Source: Bacteroidales bacterium UBA6851
GTDB lineage: Bacteria; Bacteroidota; Bacteroidia; Bacteroidales; UBA932
Direction of reading: 5' to 3'
Assembly: GCA_002451795.1 (NCBI GenBank)
Contig: DKDJ01000010.1
Location: forward strand, 74,295 to 138,294
Length of the DNA stretch: 64,000 nt
The stretch's first letter is position 1, and every line of letters begins with the position of its first letter. The notes below the pieces were generated by a model. The model was not told the DNA's origin, ran no database searches, and worked only from the letters and a program-made list of their open reading frames with translations. Below, in pieces: positions 1 to 7,964 of the stretch. The translations under genes and the position numbers were made by a program.

Positions 1-372
1 TCCCTGCAAGGAACTTGATTTCCCGGAGAAGCCTTCCTATTCTAGCTTCTCTGGCATTTATGGTGTCATAGTATTTCTTGCTGACATCAAGGGGCATAGT
101 CTTCCTGCCTTCATAATCAAGATACTTTGAGTATTCCGCATCATTGTCAAGGTATGGAAAGATATAATGCTCCGGTCTCTGTCCAGACTTTCGATAGTGT
201 TTGAGAATATTCACAGCATCCTGAACCAGTATCACATCCACCTTCTTGCCGTTCTTTGTCATAGTATATATGAGCCTGTCCCCCCCCCACTATGTTCCGC
301 CACCGCAGCTGTATTATATCCCCTATTCTTATCCCGCCTTCATACATTGCGAATAGGATAATGCTTTTTACA
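1..372 (-). pseudogene. Tyrosine recombinase/integrase C-terminal fragment, frameshifted
   Basis: Minus-strand translation of this stretch reads as the catalytic part of a Bacteroidales phage-type integrase: a segment with FAMYEGGIRIGDIIQLRW (the region of the first catalytic Arg, in GIRIGD), then in another frame a segment with TMTKNGKKVDVILV and later YIFPYL. The two halves sit in different frames and are joined at the run of nine C (nine G on the coding strand) at 280-288; eight G would restore one frame. The gene is cut by the window edge, so the His-x-x-Arg and Tyr motifs cannot be checked. The N-terminal SAM-like domain is absent and is replaced upstream by an unrelated ORF. I read it as a broken mobile-element integrase. 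A sequencing error in the homopolymer or true slippage could also explain the frameshift. Confidence 0.7.
280..288. repeat. Run of nine C (poly-G on coding strand) inside integrase remnant
   Basis: Nine consecutive C. On the minus strand this poly-G lies exactly where the integrase reading frame shifts. It is one of three long G/C homopolymers in the window. Confidence 0.9.
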
Positions 373-758
373 TGTTTGATGCTCGACTTTATGCTATTGA
401 TTGGGAATTGTAGTTTGTCTTTATTTTTAGAAGTCGTCAAATACAAAAGAAAAATATCTAATAAATCAATGTTTACTGATAACAGGTTTACATTGATTTC
501 TACAAGACTGGTATTTAGGTTAATTAGATCAAACAAGAAATTAATGGTGATGCTCCCTTTTTCAATACTCTCTATCTTTACAACATCTGTAAAAGATCTG
601 GTCGGCATTCCAGTGAGGTTTGCCAATTCATATTGAAATATCAGTCTAAATCCGGACATGATATTTTCCAAGTCTATACATCTAATGGATGTATCATAAT
701 TAATTTTTAAACATAAGCTTGTCTGAGAAGAGTTTTGTGGCTTTGTCTTTTCTTCCAT
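373..758 (-). pseudogene. Hypothetical ORF fused in frame to the integrase remnant
   Basis: From an ATG at 758 (MEEKTKPQN) the frame runs for about 125 residues through sequence such as IRCIDLENIMSGFRLIFQYE and VKIESIEKGSITINFLFDLI before it passes without a stop into the integrase segment. I do not recognise this family. It is rich in Ile, Leu and Asn, has alternating hydrophobic stretches and is more A+T-rich than the neighbouring housekeeping genes. It does not resemble an integrase N-terminal domain, so the junction near 372 looks like a deletion or recombination scar. Whether the hybrid is expressed is unknown. Confidence 0.4.
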
Positions 759-904
759 GAATTTTTCATTCTGTGTCCGGTGACCGCCCGACCCGAACGG
801 GTACAAAAAAGACGTGGGAGTCATACTTTTGCTCATCCCATCATCTGGCCTTGGCTGCCAATCGTAAAGGATAAGCAACCGCAGCTAGCCCACGTCAAGA
901 TGAT

Positions 905-1045
905 ATGCAGTACGACACCACGCCTATACAAGCGTGGATGACCGAATTGTCATCACAAGTGGACGCTCCCGTTGCCGTTTCTTCTTTACGATTAATCAAA
1001 TTGCCAAGTTTGATGATAGAAGAAAAACGTCAAGTAACGTCTTAA
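905..1045 (+). CDS. Small ORF, unknown, probably a gene remnant
   Basis: A 46-codon ATG-to-TAA frame (starts MQYDTTPIQAWMTELSS). It is in the intergenic stretch between the integrase remnant and the DUF1016 gene. I do not recognise it, and no promoter of the usual TAnnTTTG kind sits directly upstream. The composition looks protein-like, so it could be the tail of a lost mobile-element gene rather than a working small gene. Confidence 0.2.
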   Translation: MQYDTTPIQAWMTELSSQVDAPVAVSSLRLIKLPSLMIEEKRQVTS

Positions 1046-1225
1046 TATGTCTTGCCCACCCATCCCTGCAATCAAACCAGCAGCATCAAGATTAACAATC
1101 AGATACACTGTTTTGAGTGCCGGGCTAGCTGAACGACACAAAGATAAGTTATTTTATCAAAAGGATAACATAGCCGGCTGAAATTTCGTAAAATGTTTGA
1201 ATTTGCAATAATAATTACGGAAATT

Positions 1226-2239
1226 ATGGAGTATAACGATATCACAGAGCACCAGATCACGATAGAAGGACAGTTTATAGATGGCATCAAAGAATTGCTT
1301 GAGGCCGCTAGAAATAATGTCGTCAAGCAGGTGAATACCACTATGCTTATGACTTACTTCGAGATCGGACGCAGAATTGTCGAGCAGGAACAGAAAGGAG
1401 AAAGTCAAGCAGATTATGGGCAATATCTGCTTGTGCGCTTGTCGGAGTCTCTTTCCAAGCGTTTCGGGAAAGGATTCTCAAAAAGGAATCTTGAACTGAT
1501 GCGACAGTTCTACTTGACATATAAGATTGCGAAATCGTCGATTTCGCAATCTCTGAGCTGGACACACTATATAAGGCTGATGCGGATTTCTGATCCGAAG
1601 GAACGGGCATTCTATGAGATTGAGGCTGCAAATAATAACTGGAGTGTAAAGGAACTGAACCGTCAGTTTGATTCGGCTCTTTATCAGAGACTGGCATTGA
1701 GCCGTGATAAGGACAAGGTTCTTGAACTGTCAAAGAAAGGACAAGTTATTGAAAAGCCGGAGGACATATTGAAAGATCCTTATATACTTGAATTTACCGG
1801 CCTAAAGGAACTGCCAGAATATAGCGAGAGCAGGCTGGAACAAAGTCTTATAGATGAGCTTCAATCATTTCTACTTGAATTGGGGAAAGGGTTTACATTT
1901 GTCGGCAGACAACAAAGGATAACCATTGACGAGGATCATTATTATGTTGACCTTGTGTTTTATAATAGACTGCTCAGGGCCTTCGTCTTGGTTGATTTGA
2001 AAATAGGTCAGTTGAAGCATCAGGATTTGGGACAAATGCAAATGTATGTGCATTATTACGATCGCTGTGTGAAACTACCTGATGAAAACAAGACCATCGG
2101 CATTGTTCTTTGCCGAGACAAGAAAGATGCCCTAGTGGAAATGACCCTTCCAGATGAGACGAACCCGATATTCGCCAGCAAAAATCAAACAGTGCTGCCG
2201 AACAAGGAGGAACTGAAGGCGCTTATAGAAAAGAAATAA
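1226..2239 (+). CDS. DUF1016 (YhcG-type) PDDEXK nuclease domain protein
   Basis: A 337-residue protein with the two parts of the DUF1016 family: an N-terminal helical domain (roughly residues 10-150, with YFEIGRRIVEQEQ and GFSKRNLELMRQFY) and a C-terminal PDDEXK nuclease fold (roughly 200-320). The likely catalytic residues are the Asp in YVDLVFYN and the Asp-x-Lys in VLVDLKIG, followed by the conserved LGQMQMYVHYYD. Family members are often carried on mobile elements and beside restriction or retron-like modules. Their exact role is not settled, and a nuclease or transposon-support role is inferred. An in-frame ATG at 1226 (MEYNDITEH) fits the family start better than the upstream codon at 1193. 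No partner gene is beside it. A decayed second member lies at 23.1-23.95 kb. Confidence 0.85.
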   Translation: MEYNDITEHQITIEGQFIDGIKELLEAARNNVVKQVNTTMLMTYFEIGRRIVEQEQKGESQADYGQYLLVRLSESLSKRFGKGFSKRNLELMRQFYLTYKIAKSSISQSLSWTHYIRLMRISDPKERAFYEIEAANNNWSVKELNRQFDSALYQRLALSRDKDKVLELSKKGQVIEKPEDILKDPYILEFTGLKELPEYSESRLEQSLIDELQSFLLELGKGFTFVGRQQRITIDEDHYYVDLVFYNRLLRAFVLVDLKIGQLKHQDLGQMQMYVHYYDRCVKLPDENKTIGIVLCRDKKDALVEMTLPDETNPIFASKNQTVLPNKEELKALIEKK

Positions 2240-2669
2240 GAGAACCTCACAGACAGTGAAAAAATGACGAGCCGAAGTACGTCAAGTCGTTATGAAGTAT
2301 GTTGTTTTGATTGTATGGCAGGCACTCTCCCAAAGGTGTGTTTTCTGCAAGGCTTCACTTAACTTCTTCATTTGATTGAGCTTTGCTTGATTGCATTCTT
2401 GCCCTTCTTGATAAACTGCGAAAAACTGATAACACTCCGCCCATCATTTGTGTGTAAGTGTTCAAGTTTCTCACAATGTGCATTCTCATTTATTCTTTTA
2501 ACGAACTCCATAAACTTCTCTATCCTGTCCATAATTCTATATTTTGTTGTGTATATGATATTTATGCTCCTATGATGAGCGTGAAAGAATGCTTATTCAT
2601 AAAACACAGGGTTCTCCCCCTGAGCCAGAGAAACCCCTTTGCAGGCACTTGCAGTGTGGTTTTCACATA
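2240..2669. other. Intergenic stretch with no firm gene
   Basis: About 430 bases between the DUF1016 stop and the terminator after the tRNA. The only coding signal is a 54-codon minus-strand frame at 2368-2532. Base composition is A+T rich, and no strong hairpin or promoter pair was found. Confidence 0.6.
2368..2532 (-). CDS. Small ORF (54 residues), unknown
   Basis: ATG-to-TGA frame beginning MDRIEKFMEFVKRINEN and ending in a Lys/Ser/Ile-rich tail. It is amphipathic-looking, with no signal peptide or membrane segment. It could be a small real gene of the accessory patch or the end of a deleted one. There is no homology that I can name. Confidence 0.2.
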   Translation of the reverse strand: MDRIEKFMEFVKRINENAHCEKLEHLHTNDGRSVISFSQFIKKGKNAIKQSSIK

Positions 2670-2709
2670 AAAAGAAAACACCCAGTCCATCATAAAGACA
2701 GACTGGGTG
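2670..2709 (-). terminator. Rho-independent terminator after rpsJ-tRNA
   Basis: On the minus strand, a perfect nine-base stem (CACCCAGTC / GACTGGGTG, at 2701-2709 and 2679-2687) is followed by a T-rich tail (TTTTCTTTTT). It closes the rpsL-rpsG-fusA-rpsJ-tRNA transcription unit. Confidence 0.85.
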
Positions 2710-2721
2710 ATTTCTCTTCTG

Positions 2722-2795
2722 TGGTCCCTGCAGGGCATGATCCTGCGACTCCCTGATTATGAGTCAGGTGCTCTAACCAACTGAGCTAAGGGACC
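2722..2795 (-). tRNA. tRNA with CAT anticodon (elongator Met, or Ile2)
   Basis: A 74-base cloverleaf: acceptor stem GGTCCCT/AGGGACC, anticodon stem CCTGA/TCAGG with loop CTCATAA (anticodon CAT), and discriminator A. CCA is not encoded. The G1 acceptor pair and a normal D-arm argue against initiator tRNA. Met elongator and lysidine-modified Ile2 cannot be told apart here. The T-stem is GCAGG/CCTGC, but the T-loop reads ATCATGC rather than the usual TTCxAxT. It lies 30 bases downstream of rpsJ and probably shares its transcript. Confidence 0.9.
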
Positions 2796-2825
2796 TTTAT
2801 GGGGCGGTCTTAATACCGCCCGATA

Positions 2826-3131
2826 TCAGACTTTGATCTCAACCTCTACACCTGAAGGCAACTCAAGTTTCATAAGAGCATCCACGGTCTTGGCGTTGGA
2901 ATCCTCAATATCAAGAAGCCTACGGTAAGAATCGAGCTCGAACTGCTCTCTTGACTTCTTGTTGACGAAGGTAGAGCGGTTAACCGTGAAGATCTTCTTG
3001 TTGGTAGGAAGAGGAATAGGACCATTCACCTTCGCACCGGTAGCCTTCACTGTCTCAACGATCTTAGCCACTGACTTGTCAACGAGCATATGATCAAAAG
3101 ACTTGAGTTTAATTCTAATTTTCTGACTCAT
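2826..3131 (-). CDS. rpsJ: 30S ribosomal protein uS10
   Basis: 101 residues, the normal length for uS10, with the family landmarks KIRIKLKSFDH near the N-terminus and PLPTNKKIFTV in the loop that reaches into the 30S head. It binds 16S rRNA in the head of the small subunit and also acts in transcription antitermination with NusB. It is the last protein gene of the minus-strand str cluster, 27 bases after fusA. In most Bacteroidota rplC follows at once. Here a tRNA and a terminator follow instead, so the rest of the S10 operon must lie elsewhere. Confidence 0.97.
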   Translation of the reverse strand: MSQKIRIKLKSFDHMLVDKSVAKIVETVKATGAKVNGPIPLPTNKKIFTVNRSTFVNKKSREQFELDSYRRLLDIEDSNAKTVDALMKLELPSGVEVEIKV

Positions 3132-3158
3132 ATCAATGAATTTTACTATTCTGGTTAA

Positions 3159-5273
3159 TTATTCGTCATCTGAAGCCTTGTATCCACTCTTCTCGATAAT
3201 GTCCTTGGCCATAGCGGCAGGAACCTCTGCGTAGTGATCAAAGGCCATCGTACTTGTAGCACGACCGGATGACAATGTACGAAGCACAGTCACATATCCG
3301 AACTGCTCAGCAAGAGGAACAAATGCCTTTACTACACGAGCACCGTTAGCGGTAGAATCCATGGCAACAATCTGACCACGACGACGGTTAAGGTCACCGA
3401 CAATCTCACCCATGTAGTCTTCAGGTGTGACAACCTCAAGGCTCATGATAGGCTCAAGAAGAACTGGCTTGCACTTAGGGCAGGCATGACGGAAGGCCAT
3501 GCGAGCAGCAAGTTCAAATGAGAGCTGATCGGAGTCCACAGGATGGAATGAGCCATCGAGAAGGGTAACCTTAAGAGACTGAACCTCATATCCGGCAAGG
3601 ACACCGTTGGCCATAGCCGACTCAAATCCTTTCTGAACGCAAGGAACAAACTCCTTAGGAACGTTACCACCCTTAACCTGATTGTCGAACTGAAGTCCTG
3701 TAACACCCTCATCAGCAGGGCCGATTTCAACGATAATATCAGCGAACTTACCACGACCACCAGTCTGCTTCTTGAACACCTCGCGATGCTGAGTTGTAGC
3801 GGTAATAGCTTCCTTGTAGTTAACCTGAGGAGCGCCCTGATTAATCTCAACACCAAACTCACGACGGAGACGGTCTACAATAATATCAAGGTGAAGCTCA
3901 CCCATACCGCTAATTACAGTCTGGCCTGTGTCATGATCTGACTTGACAGTAAATGTAGGATCCTCTTCAGCAAGTTTTGAGAGAGCAATTCCAAGTTTGT
4001 CAAGATCTTTCTGGGTCTTAGGCTCAACAGCAATACCGATAACCGGATCAGGGAATTCCATTGACTCGAGAGCGAACTTACGGTTCTCCACGCAGATGGT
4101 ATCACCAGTACGAAGGTCCTTGAAACCTACAGCTGCGCAGATGTCTCCAGCCTCGACAAAGTCGATAGGATTCTGGTGGTTGGAATGCATCTGATACAGA
4201 CGTGCAACCCTCTCTTTCTTTCCAGAACGAGTATTGAGCACATAAGAACCAGCATCAAGATGTCCAGAATAAACTCTGATATATGCGAGACGACCTACAA
4301 AAGGATCGGTAGCAATCTTGAACACGAGACCGCAGAACGGCTCGGTTGGAGAAGGCTTGAGATCCACTTCCTCGCCAGTGGTAAGGTCTGTAGCCTTGGT
4401 ATCACCAATGTCAAGAGGCGAAGGAAGATACCTCATCACCGCATCAAGAAGGAACTGAACACCCTTGTTCTTGAAAGAAGAGCCGCAGCAAGCAGGAACA
4501 ATCTGCATAGAGATCGTACCCTTGCGAAGAGCAGCGATAATCTCATCTTCAGTGATAGACTCAGGATCCTCAAAATACTTGTCCATCAAGGCCTCATCGC
4601 ACTCTGCAGCAGCCTCAACAAGCTTATCCCTCCAGAGAGCGACCTGATCCTGCATGTCAGCAGGAACGTCCTGAATCTGGTAGTTTACAAGTTCTTCTCC
4701 GGAATCGTAAACGATAGCCTTCTTGGCGATAAGGTCGACGATACCTTTAAATTTCTCTTCAGAGCCGATAGGGAGACAGATAGGAACCGCAGTCGCACCA
4801 AGCTTGGTCTTGATCTCCTCAACGCACGCAAGGAAATCAGCGCCTACACGGTCCATCTTATTCACATAGGCAATCTTAGGAACGCCATACTTGTCTGCCT
4901 GACGCCACACAGTCTCAGACTGAGGCTGAACACGTCCAACTGCACAGAAAGTAGCGACAGTACCATCCAGAACACGGAGCGAACGCTCAACCTCCACAGT
5001 GAAGTCTACGTGACCCGGAGTATCAATCAAGTTAATCTGATAAGTGTCACCATTGTAATGCCAAAATGCTGTAGTGGCAGCAGAAGTAATGGTAATACCA
5101 CGCTCCTGCTCCTGAACCATCCAGTCCATCGTTGCGGCACCTTCGTGAACCTCACCAATCTTGTGAGTCTTTCCGGTGTAATAAAGGATTCGCTCGGAAG
5201 TTGTAGTCTTACCGGCATCAATGTGTGCCATGATGCCGATGTTTCTCGTGTACTTAAGATCTCTTTTTGCCAT
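3159..5273 (-). CDS. fusA: Elongation factor G
   Basis: 704 residues, full-length EF-G, the GTPase that drives ribosomal translocation. The G1 motif AHIDAGKTT is at residues 16-24, the switch I RGIT at 58-61, DTPGH at 84-88 and NKMD at 138-141. Domains II to V follow, including GMGELHLDI and the domain IV loop region. It lies between rpsG (13 bases upstream) and rpsJ in the str cluster, the classical arrangement. No truncation or frameshift was seen. It is not the mobile tetracycline-protection paralogue, because it sits in the ribosomal cluster and reads as canonical EF-G. Confidence 0.98.
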   Translation of the reverse strand: MAKRDLKYTRNIGIMAHIDAGKTTTSERILYYTGKTHKIGEVHEGAATMDWMVQEQERGITITSAATTAFWHYNGDTYQINLIDTPGHVDFTVEVERSLRVLDGTVATFCAVGRVQPQSETVWRQADKYGVPKIAYVNKMDRVGADFLACVEEIKTKLGATAVPICLPIGSEEKFKGIVDLIAKKAIVYDSGEELVNYQIQDVPADMQDQVALWRDKLVEAAAECDEALMDKYFEDPESITEDEIIAALRKGTISMQIVPACCGSSFKNKGVQFLLDAVMRYLPSPLDIGDTKATDLTTGEEVDLKPSPTEPFCGLVFKIATDPFVGRLAYIRVYSGHLDAGSYVLNTRSGKKERVARLYQMHSNHQNPIDFVEAGDICAAVGFKDLRTGDTICVENRKFALESMEFPDPVIGIAVEPKTQKDLDKLGIALSKLAEEDPTFTVKSDHDTGQTVISGMGELHLDIIVDRLRREFGVEINQGAPQVNYKEAITATTQHREVFKKQTGGRGKFADIIVEIGPADEGVTGLQFDNQVKGGNVPKEFVPCVQKGFESAMANGVLAGYEVQSLKVTLLDGSFHPVDSDQLSFELAARMAFRHACPKCKPVLLEPIMSLEVVTPEDYMGEIVGDLNRRRGQIVAMDSTANGARVVKAFVPLAEQFGYVTVLRTLSSGRATSTMAFDHYAEVPAAMAKDIIEKSGYKASDDE

Positions 5274-5286
5274 CTGTCACCTTCAA

Positions 5287-5763
5287 CTAAAACCTGAAGT
5301 GTGCAAAAGCCTTGTTGGCCTCTGCCATCTTGTGCATATCCTCTTTACGCTTATATGCACCACCTTCATTGTTATACGCTGCAATAATTTCAGCACAAAG
5401 TTTCTCTGCCATAGAGTGGCCGGAACGCTTGCGGGCGAAGTTGATCATATTCTTCATAGAAAGTGAAATCTTCCTCTCCGGGCGCAACTCAGTAGGCACC
5501 TGGAAGTTGGCACCACCGATACGACGTGACTTAACCTCAATCTGAGGGGTCACATTCTCGAGAGCCTTCCTCCATATATCTAATGGAGCCTTGTCGGAAT
5601 CTTTCATCTTCTCGCCTACCATATCAATGGCATCGTAAAAAATAGAATACGCGATACTCTTCTTCCCCTGCAACATAAGATTGTTCACGAAACGAGTAAC
5701 CTGTGTGTCGTGAAACTTAGGATCAGGAAGTAGAATCCTCTTCTTAGGCTTTGCTTTTCTCAT
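5287..5763 (-). CDS. rpsG: 30S ribosomal protein uS7
   Basis: 158 residues, usual length. uS7 nucleates assembly of the 30S head and lines the E-site and mRNA exit. It has the conserved basic N-terminus (MRKAKPKKR), the KALENVTPQIEVKSRRIGGA core and a C-terminal helix rich in Lys and Ala. It sits between rpsL and fusA, with 36 bases separating it from rpsL. Transcription from the promoter upstream of rpsL is the simplest reading. Confidence 0.97.
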   Translation of the reverse strand: MRKAKPKKRILLPDPKFHDTQVTRFVNNLMLQGKKSIAYSIFYDAIDMVGEKMKDSDKAPLDIWRKALENVTPQIEVKSRRIGGANFQVPTELRPERKISLSMKNMINFARKRSGHSMAEKLCAEIIAAYNNEGGAYKRKEDMHKMAEANKAFAHFRF

Positions 5764-5799
5764 TACAAATAGAAATTAATAATTAAAACCATCCTTCAA

Positions 5800-6171
5800 T
5801 TACTTTGGTCTCTTAGCGCCGTAGAGAGAACGTGACTGAGTACGTCCTTCAACACCAGCTGTATCCAAAGCTCCTCTAAGGATGTGGTAACGTACACCTG
5901 GAAGGTCCTTTACACGTCCACCACGCACAAGCACGATTGAGTGCTCCTGCAGGTTGTGTCCCTCGCCAGGGATGTAAGCATTGACCTCTTTTGCATTGGA
6001 AAGGCGCACACGGGCAACCTTACGCATAGCGGAGTTAGGTTTCTTAGGGGTAGTAGTATATACCCTAAGGCAAACGCCGCGCTTCTGAGGGCAAGCATCC
6101 AACGCACGAGATTTTGACTTAACCTCAATAACCTCGCGTCCTTTGCGAACTAATTGTTGAATTGTTGGCAT
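5800..6171 (-). CDS. rpsL: 30S ribosomal protein uS12
   Basis: 123 residues, the family length. uS12 sits at the decoding centre and controls accuracy. The loops contacting helix 44 are intact: TTTPKKPNS with Lys at positions 43 and 44, and GGRVKDLPG with Lys88. These are the wild-type residues whose substitution gives streptomycin resistance in other bacteria, so no such resistance is indicated. It is the first gene of the str cluster, behind a very good Bacteroidota promoter. Confidence 0.98.
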   Translation of the reverse strand: MPTIQQLVRKGREVIEVKSKSRALDACPQKRGVCLRVYTTTPKKPNSAMRKVARVRLSNAKEVNAYIPGEGHNLQEHSIVLVRGGRVKDLPGVRYHILRGALDTAGVEGRTQSRSLYGAKRPK

Positions 6172-6200
6172 AAATGGTTGTTAACAAATAAATTATAAAA

Positions 6201-6220
6201 GCCCCCAATAGTTTGGGGGC
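6201..6220 (-). terminator. Hairpin ending the OmpA-like gene and overlapping the rpsL leader
   Basis: Perfect inverted repeat GCCCCC/GGGGGC with an eight-base loop, followed on the minus strand by TTTTATAA. It is 50 bases after the stop of the upstream lipoprotein gene, so it can terminate that transcript. It also lies at or just after the predicted rpsL start point. Confidence 0.75.
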
Positions 6221-6222
6221 TG

Positions 6223-6253
6223 CAAATATACGAATAATTAAATGATTTACAAA
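6223..6253 (-). promoter_or_regulatory. Promoter of the rpsL-rpsG-fusA-rpsJ cluster
   Basis: On the minus strand TTTG (6253-6250), a 19-base spacer, then TATATTTG (6230-6223). This is a perfect match to the Bacteroidota housekeeping promoter. Initiation would fall near 6216-6219, inside the hairpin. Confidence 0.8.
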
Positions 6254-6269
6254 ATGTTTTTCATTCTTC

Positions 6270-7904
6270 CTATCTGAAATCTGCAAACTCTACGTCCTTC
6301 TCAGCCTTCTCCTTCATCTTACCAGTCTTAGCAAGATACTTCTCAACATCGGAAGAGTTGCCACGACGTGCAGCGATGATAGCGCGAAGATAGTTGCTCC
6401 TTGCGCAGTTGCAAGTAATGCTCTTCTCTGCCTTATCAAGCTGATTAGTAAGGATGTAAGCAACAGCAAGGTTATGACTGCCAGTACCCTCAAGGTTCTT
6501 AACGGCTGAAGCGTAGTCACCCTTAAGAATGTCAATAGAACCAAGATTAGCTTTAGCCTCTGTAGTTCCGGCTTTGCGGAAGAGGTCTGCTGCAGCATCA
6601 AGATTACCCTTGCGAAGTTCACATACACCAAGAGCATTGGTAACATCAGCATCAACCTTGCTCACCTTCTTAAGATAAGCGGCAGCCTGATCGGTCTTTC
6701 CGGCATTGAGGCTCAGGACAGCAAGGTTGAACTGTGCTCTGTCAGAGCCAAACTTAGAAACGGCCATCTTGTAAAGCTCTGCCTTGCGATCAGCGCTTGT
6801 AGTGATAGAGGCAACTCTAAGAAGGCCTTCCTCGTCAAGTACATCAACGGCCTTGTCTGCGAGTTCCTTAAGCTCTTCATCACTGAAATTCTTGTAATCT
6901 ACCTCAGCAATGAAGCGAGCACGACGAAGCTCAGGGAAGACATTCTTGTTGATCTCAGTATAGACCTTTGACATATTTCTGATCTCACTCTCACGAACAG
7001 CAGGATCGCTATACATAGAGAGGACGCGAAGGATAAGTTCCTTATCCTCAATATTGGAGTTCTGGACAGCCTCTTTGAAACCATCCCAGTCCTGACCCAT
7101 ACTCTTAACCTGAATATCATCGGTCTTCATACCTCCAGTCACCTTATCCCATGCCTTCTTGGCGGACTCGGCACGCTTGTCAGAAAGTTTGGCGTTATAC
7201 TCCTGACCACCCTCTGGAGAAGCATAAGCAACGACCTTTGTACCTTTAACTGTGTACCTCGGATCAGCAGCAATCTCTTCAAGAGCAGCCTGAAGTTCCT
7301 TCACTGAAGCAGAACGAAGCTCACTCTTCTTAATGGTAGCAGAATTGTAGTCATACATAACCTGACCCTCAGCACTCTCGCTGATAACCTCTTTGTAGGC
7401 GTCCTTCTTGAAACTATACTCTCCATCAGTTTCAGCCCACAACTGAGTAACATTGCAGCCGTCAGCTACCTTGATGGCAGGTATCTCAATAGGTTTACCC
7501 TTATAATATGCTACACTCCTAAGTTCAAGATAAGACTTCTCCACTCCAGAAACATAATCAAAAGACACCTTCTCAGTAACACTGTTGTCTACGTCAGAGG
7601 CAATTACGCGATAGTTGTCCTTAACTTTCTCGCCCTGATAGGTAAAAGTCTTTCCAACCTGCTCTCCACCCTCATATACAAGGACAGGGGTTACCTCCAT
7701 AATAGCTGAAGGGTGAAAGTATTTTGCCGGAAATGTAACAGTAATATCGGCCGGAATCTTGTCACCGACAAGAGCCAACACCTCGGGATTTGAAGATATG
7801 GTAATCTTCTCGGCCATCTTCATCTGCTGAGCCCTTGAAGCGGAGCAAGAAGCGAAAGCCACTACCATGGCGCAGAGCGCCAAAAAACCAGTAATTCTTT
7901 TCAT
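6270..7904 (-). CDS. OmpA-like/TPR outer-membrane lipoprotein
   Basis: 544 residues. The N-terminus is a lipoprotein signal (hydrophobic stretch, then VAFASCSAS, with lipobox Cys about residue 20). Residues about 30-170 form a beta-rich domain. About 180-330 resemble the OmpA peptidoglycan-binding fold (VMYDYNSATIKKSEL, then VVAYASPEGGQEYNAKLSDKR). The C-terminal third is alpha-helical TPR-like repeats (AQFNLAVLSLNAGKTDQAAA, NALGVCELRKGNLDAAADLF). Related lipoproteins are widespread and abundant in Bacteroidales, but their exact role is not known; tethering the outer membrane to peptidoglycan is inferred. It is transcribed alone, from a promoter divergent from the sigma-54 activator gene. Confidence 0.75.
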   Translation of the reverse strand: MKRITGFLALCAMVVAFASCSASRAQQMKMAEKITISSNPEVLALVGDKIPADITVTFPAKYFHPSAIMEVTPVLVYEGGEQVGKTFTYQGEKVKDNYRVIASDVDNSVTEKVSFDYVSGVEKSYLELRSVAYYKGKPIEIPAIKVADGCNVTQLWAETDGEYSFKKDAYKEVISESAEGQVMYDYNSATIKKSELRSASVKELQAALEEIAADPRYTVKGTKVVAYASPEGGQEYNAKLSDKRAESAKKAWDKVTGGMKTDDIQVKSMGQDWDGFKEAVQNSNIEDKELILRVLSMYSDPAVRESEIRNMSKVYTEINKNVFPELRRARFIAEVDYKNFSDEELKELADKAVDVLDEEGLLRVASITTSADRKAELYKMAVSKFGSDRAQFNLAVLSLNAGKTDQAAAYLKKVSKVDADVTNALGVCELRKGNLDAAADLFRKAGTTEAKANLGSIDILKGDYASAVKNLEGTGSHNLAVAYILTNQLDKAEKSITCNCARSNYLRAIIAARRGNSSDVEKYLAKTGKMKEKAEKDVEFADFR

Positions 7905-7950
7905 ATTCTAATAAATTAGATAATACACGGCAAAAATAAATAATTTTCCG

Positions 7951-7958
7951 TAACTTTG
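7951..7958 (+). promoter_or_regulatory. -7 element of the sigma-54 activator operon, leaderless start
   Basis: TAACTTTG, six bases before the ATG at 7965. The start point expected from this element falls on or next to the ATG, so the mRNA should have almost no leader. No TTTG -33 box is seen at the usual distance. Confidence 0.6.
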
Positions 7959-7964
7959 CCATAT

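Noticed and set aside
7762..7962. Minus-strand ORF spanning the lipoprotein start
   Set aside because: Out-of-frame overlap with the signal peptide of the OmpA-like lipoprotein and with the divergent promoter.
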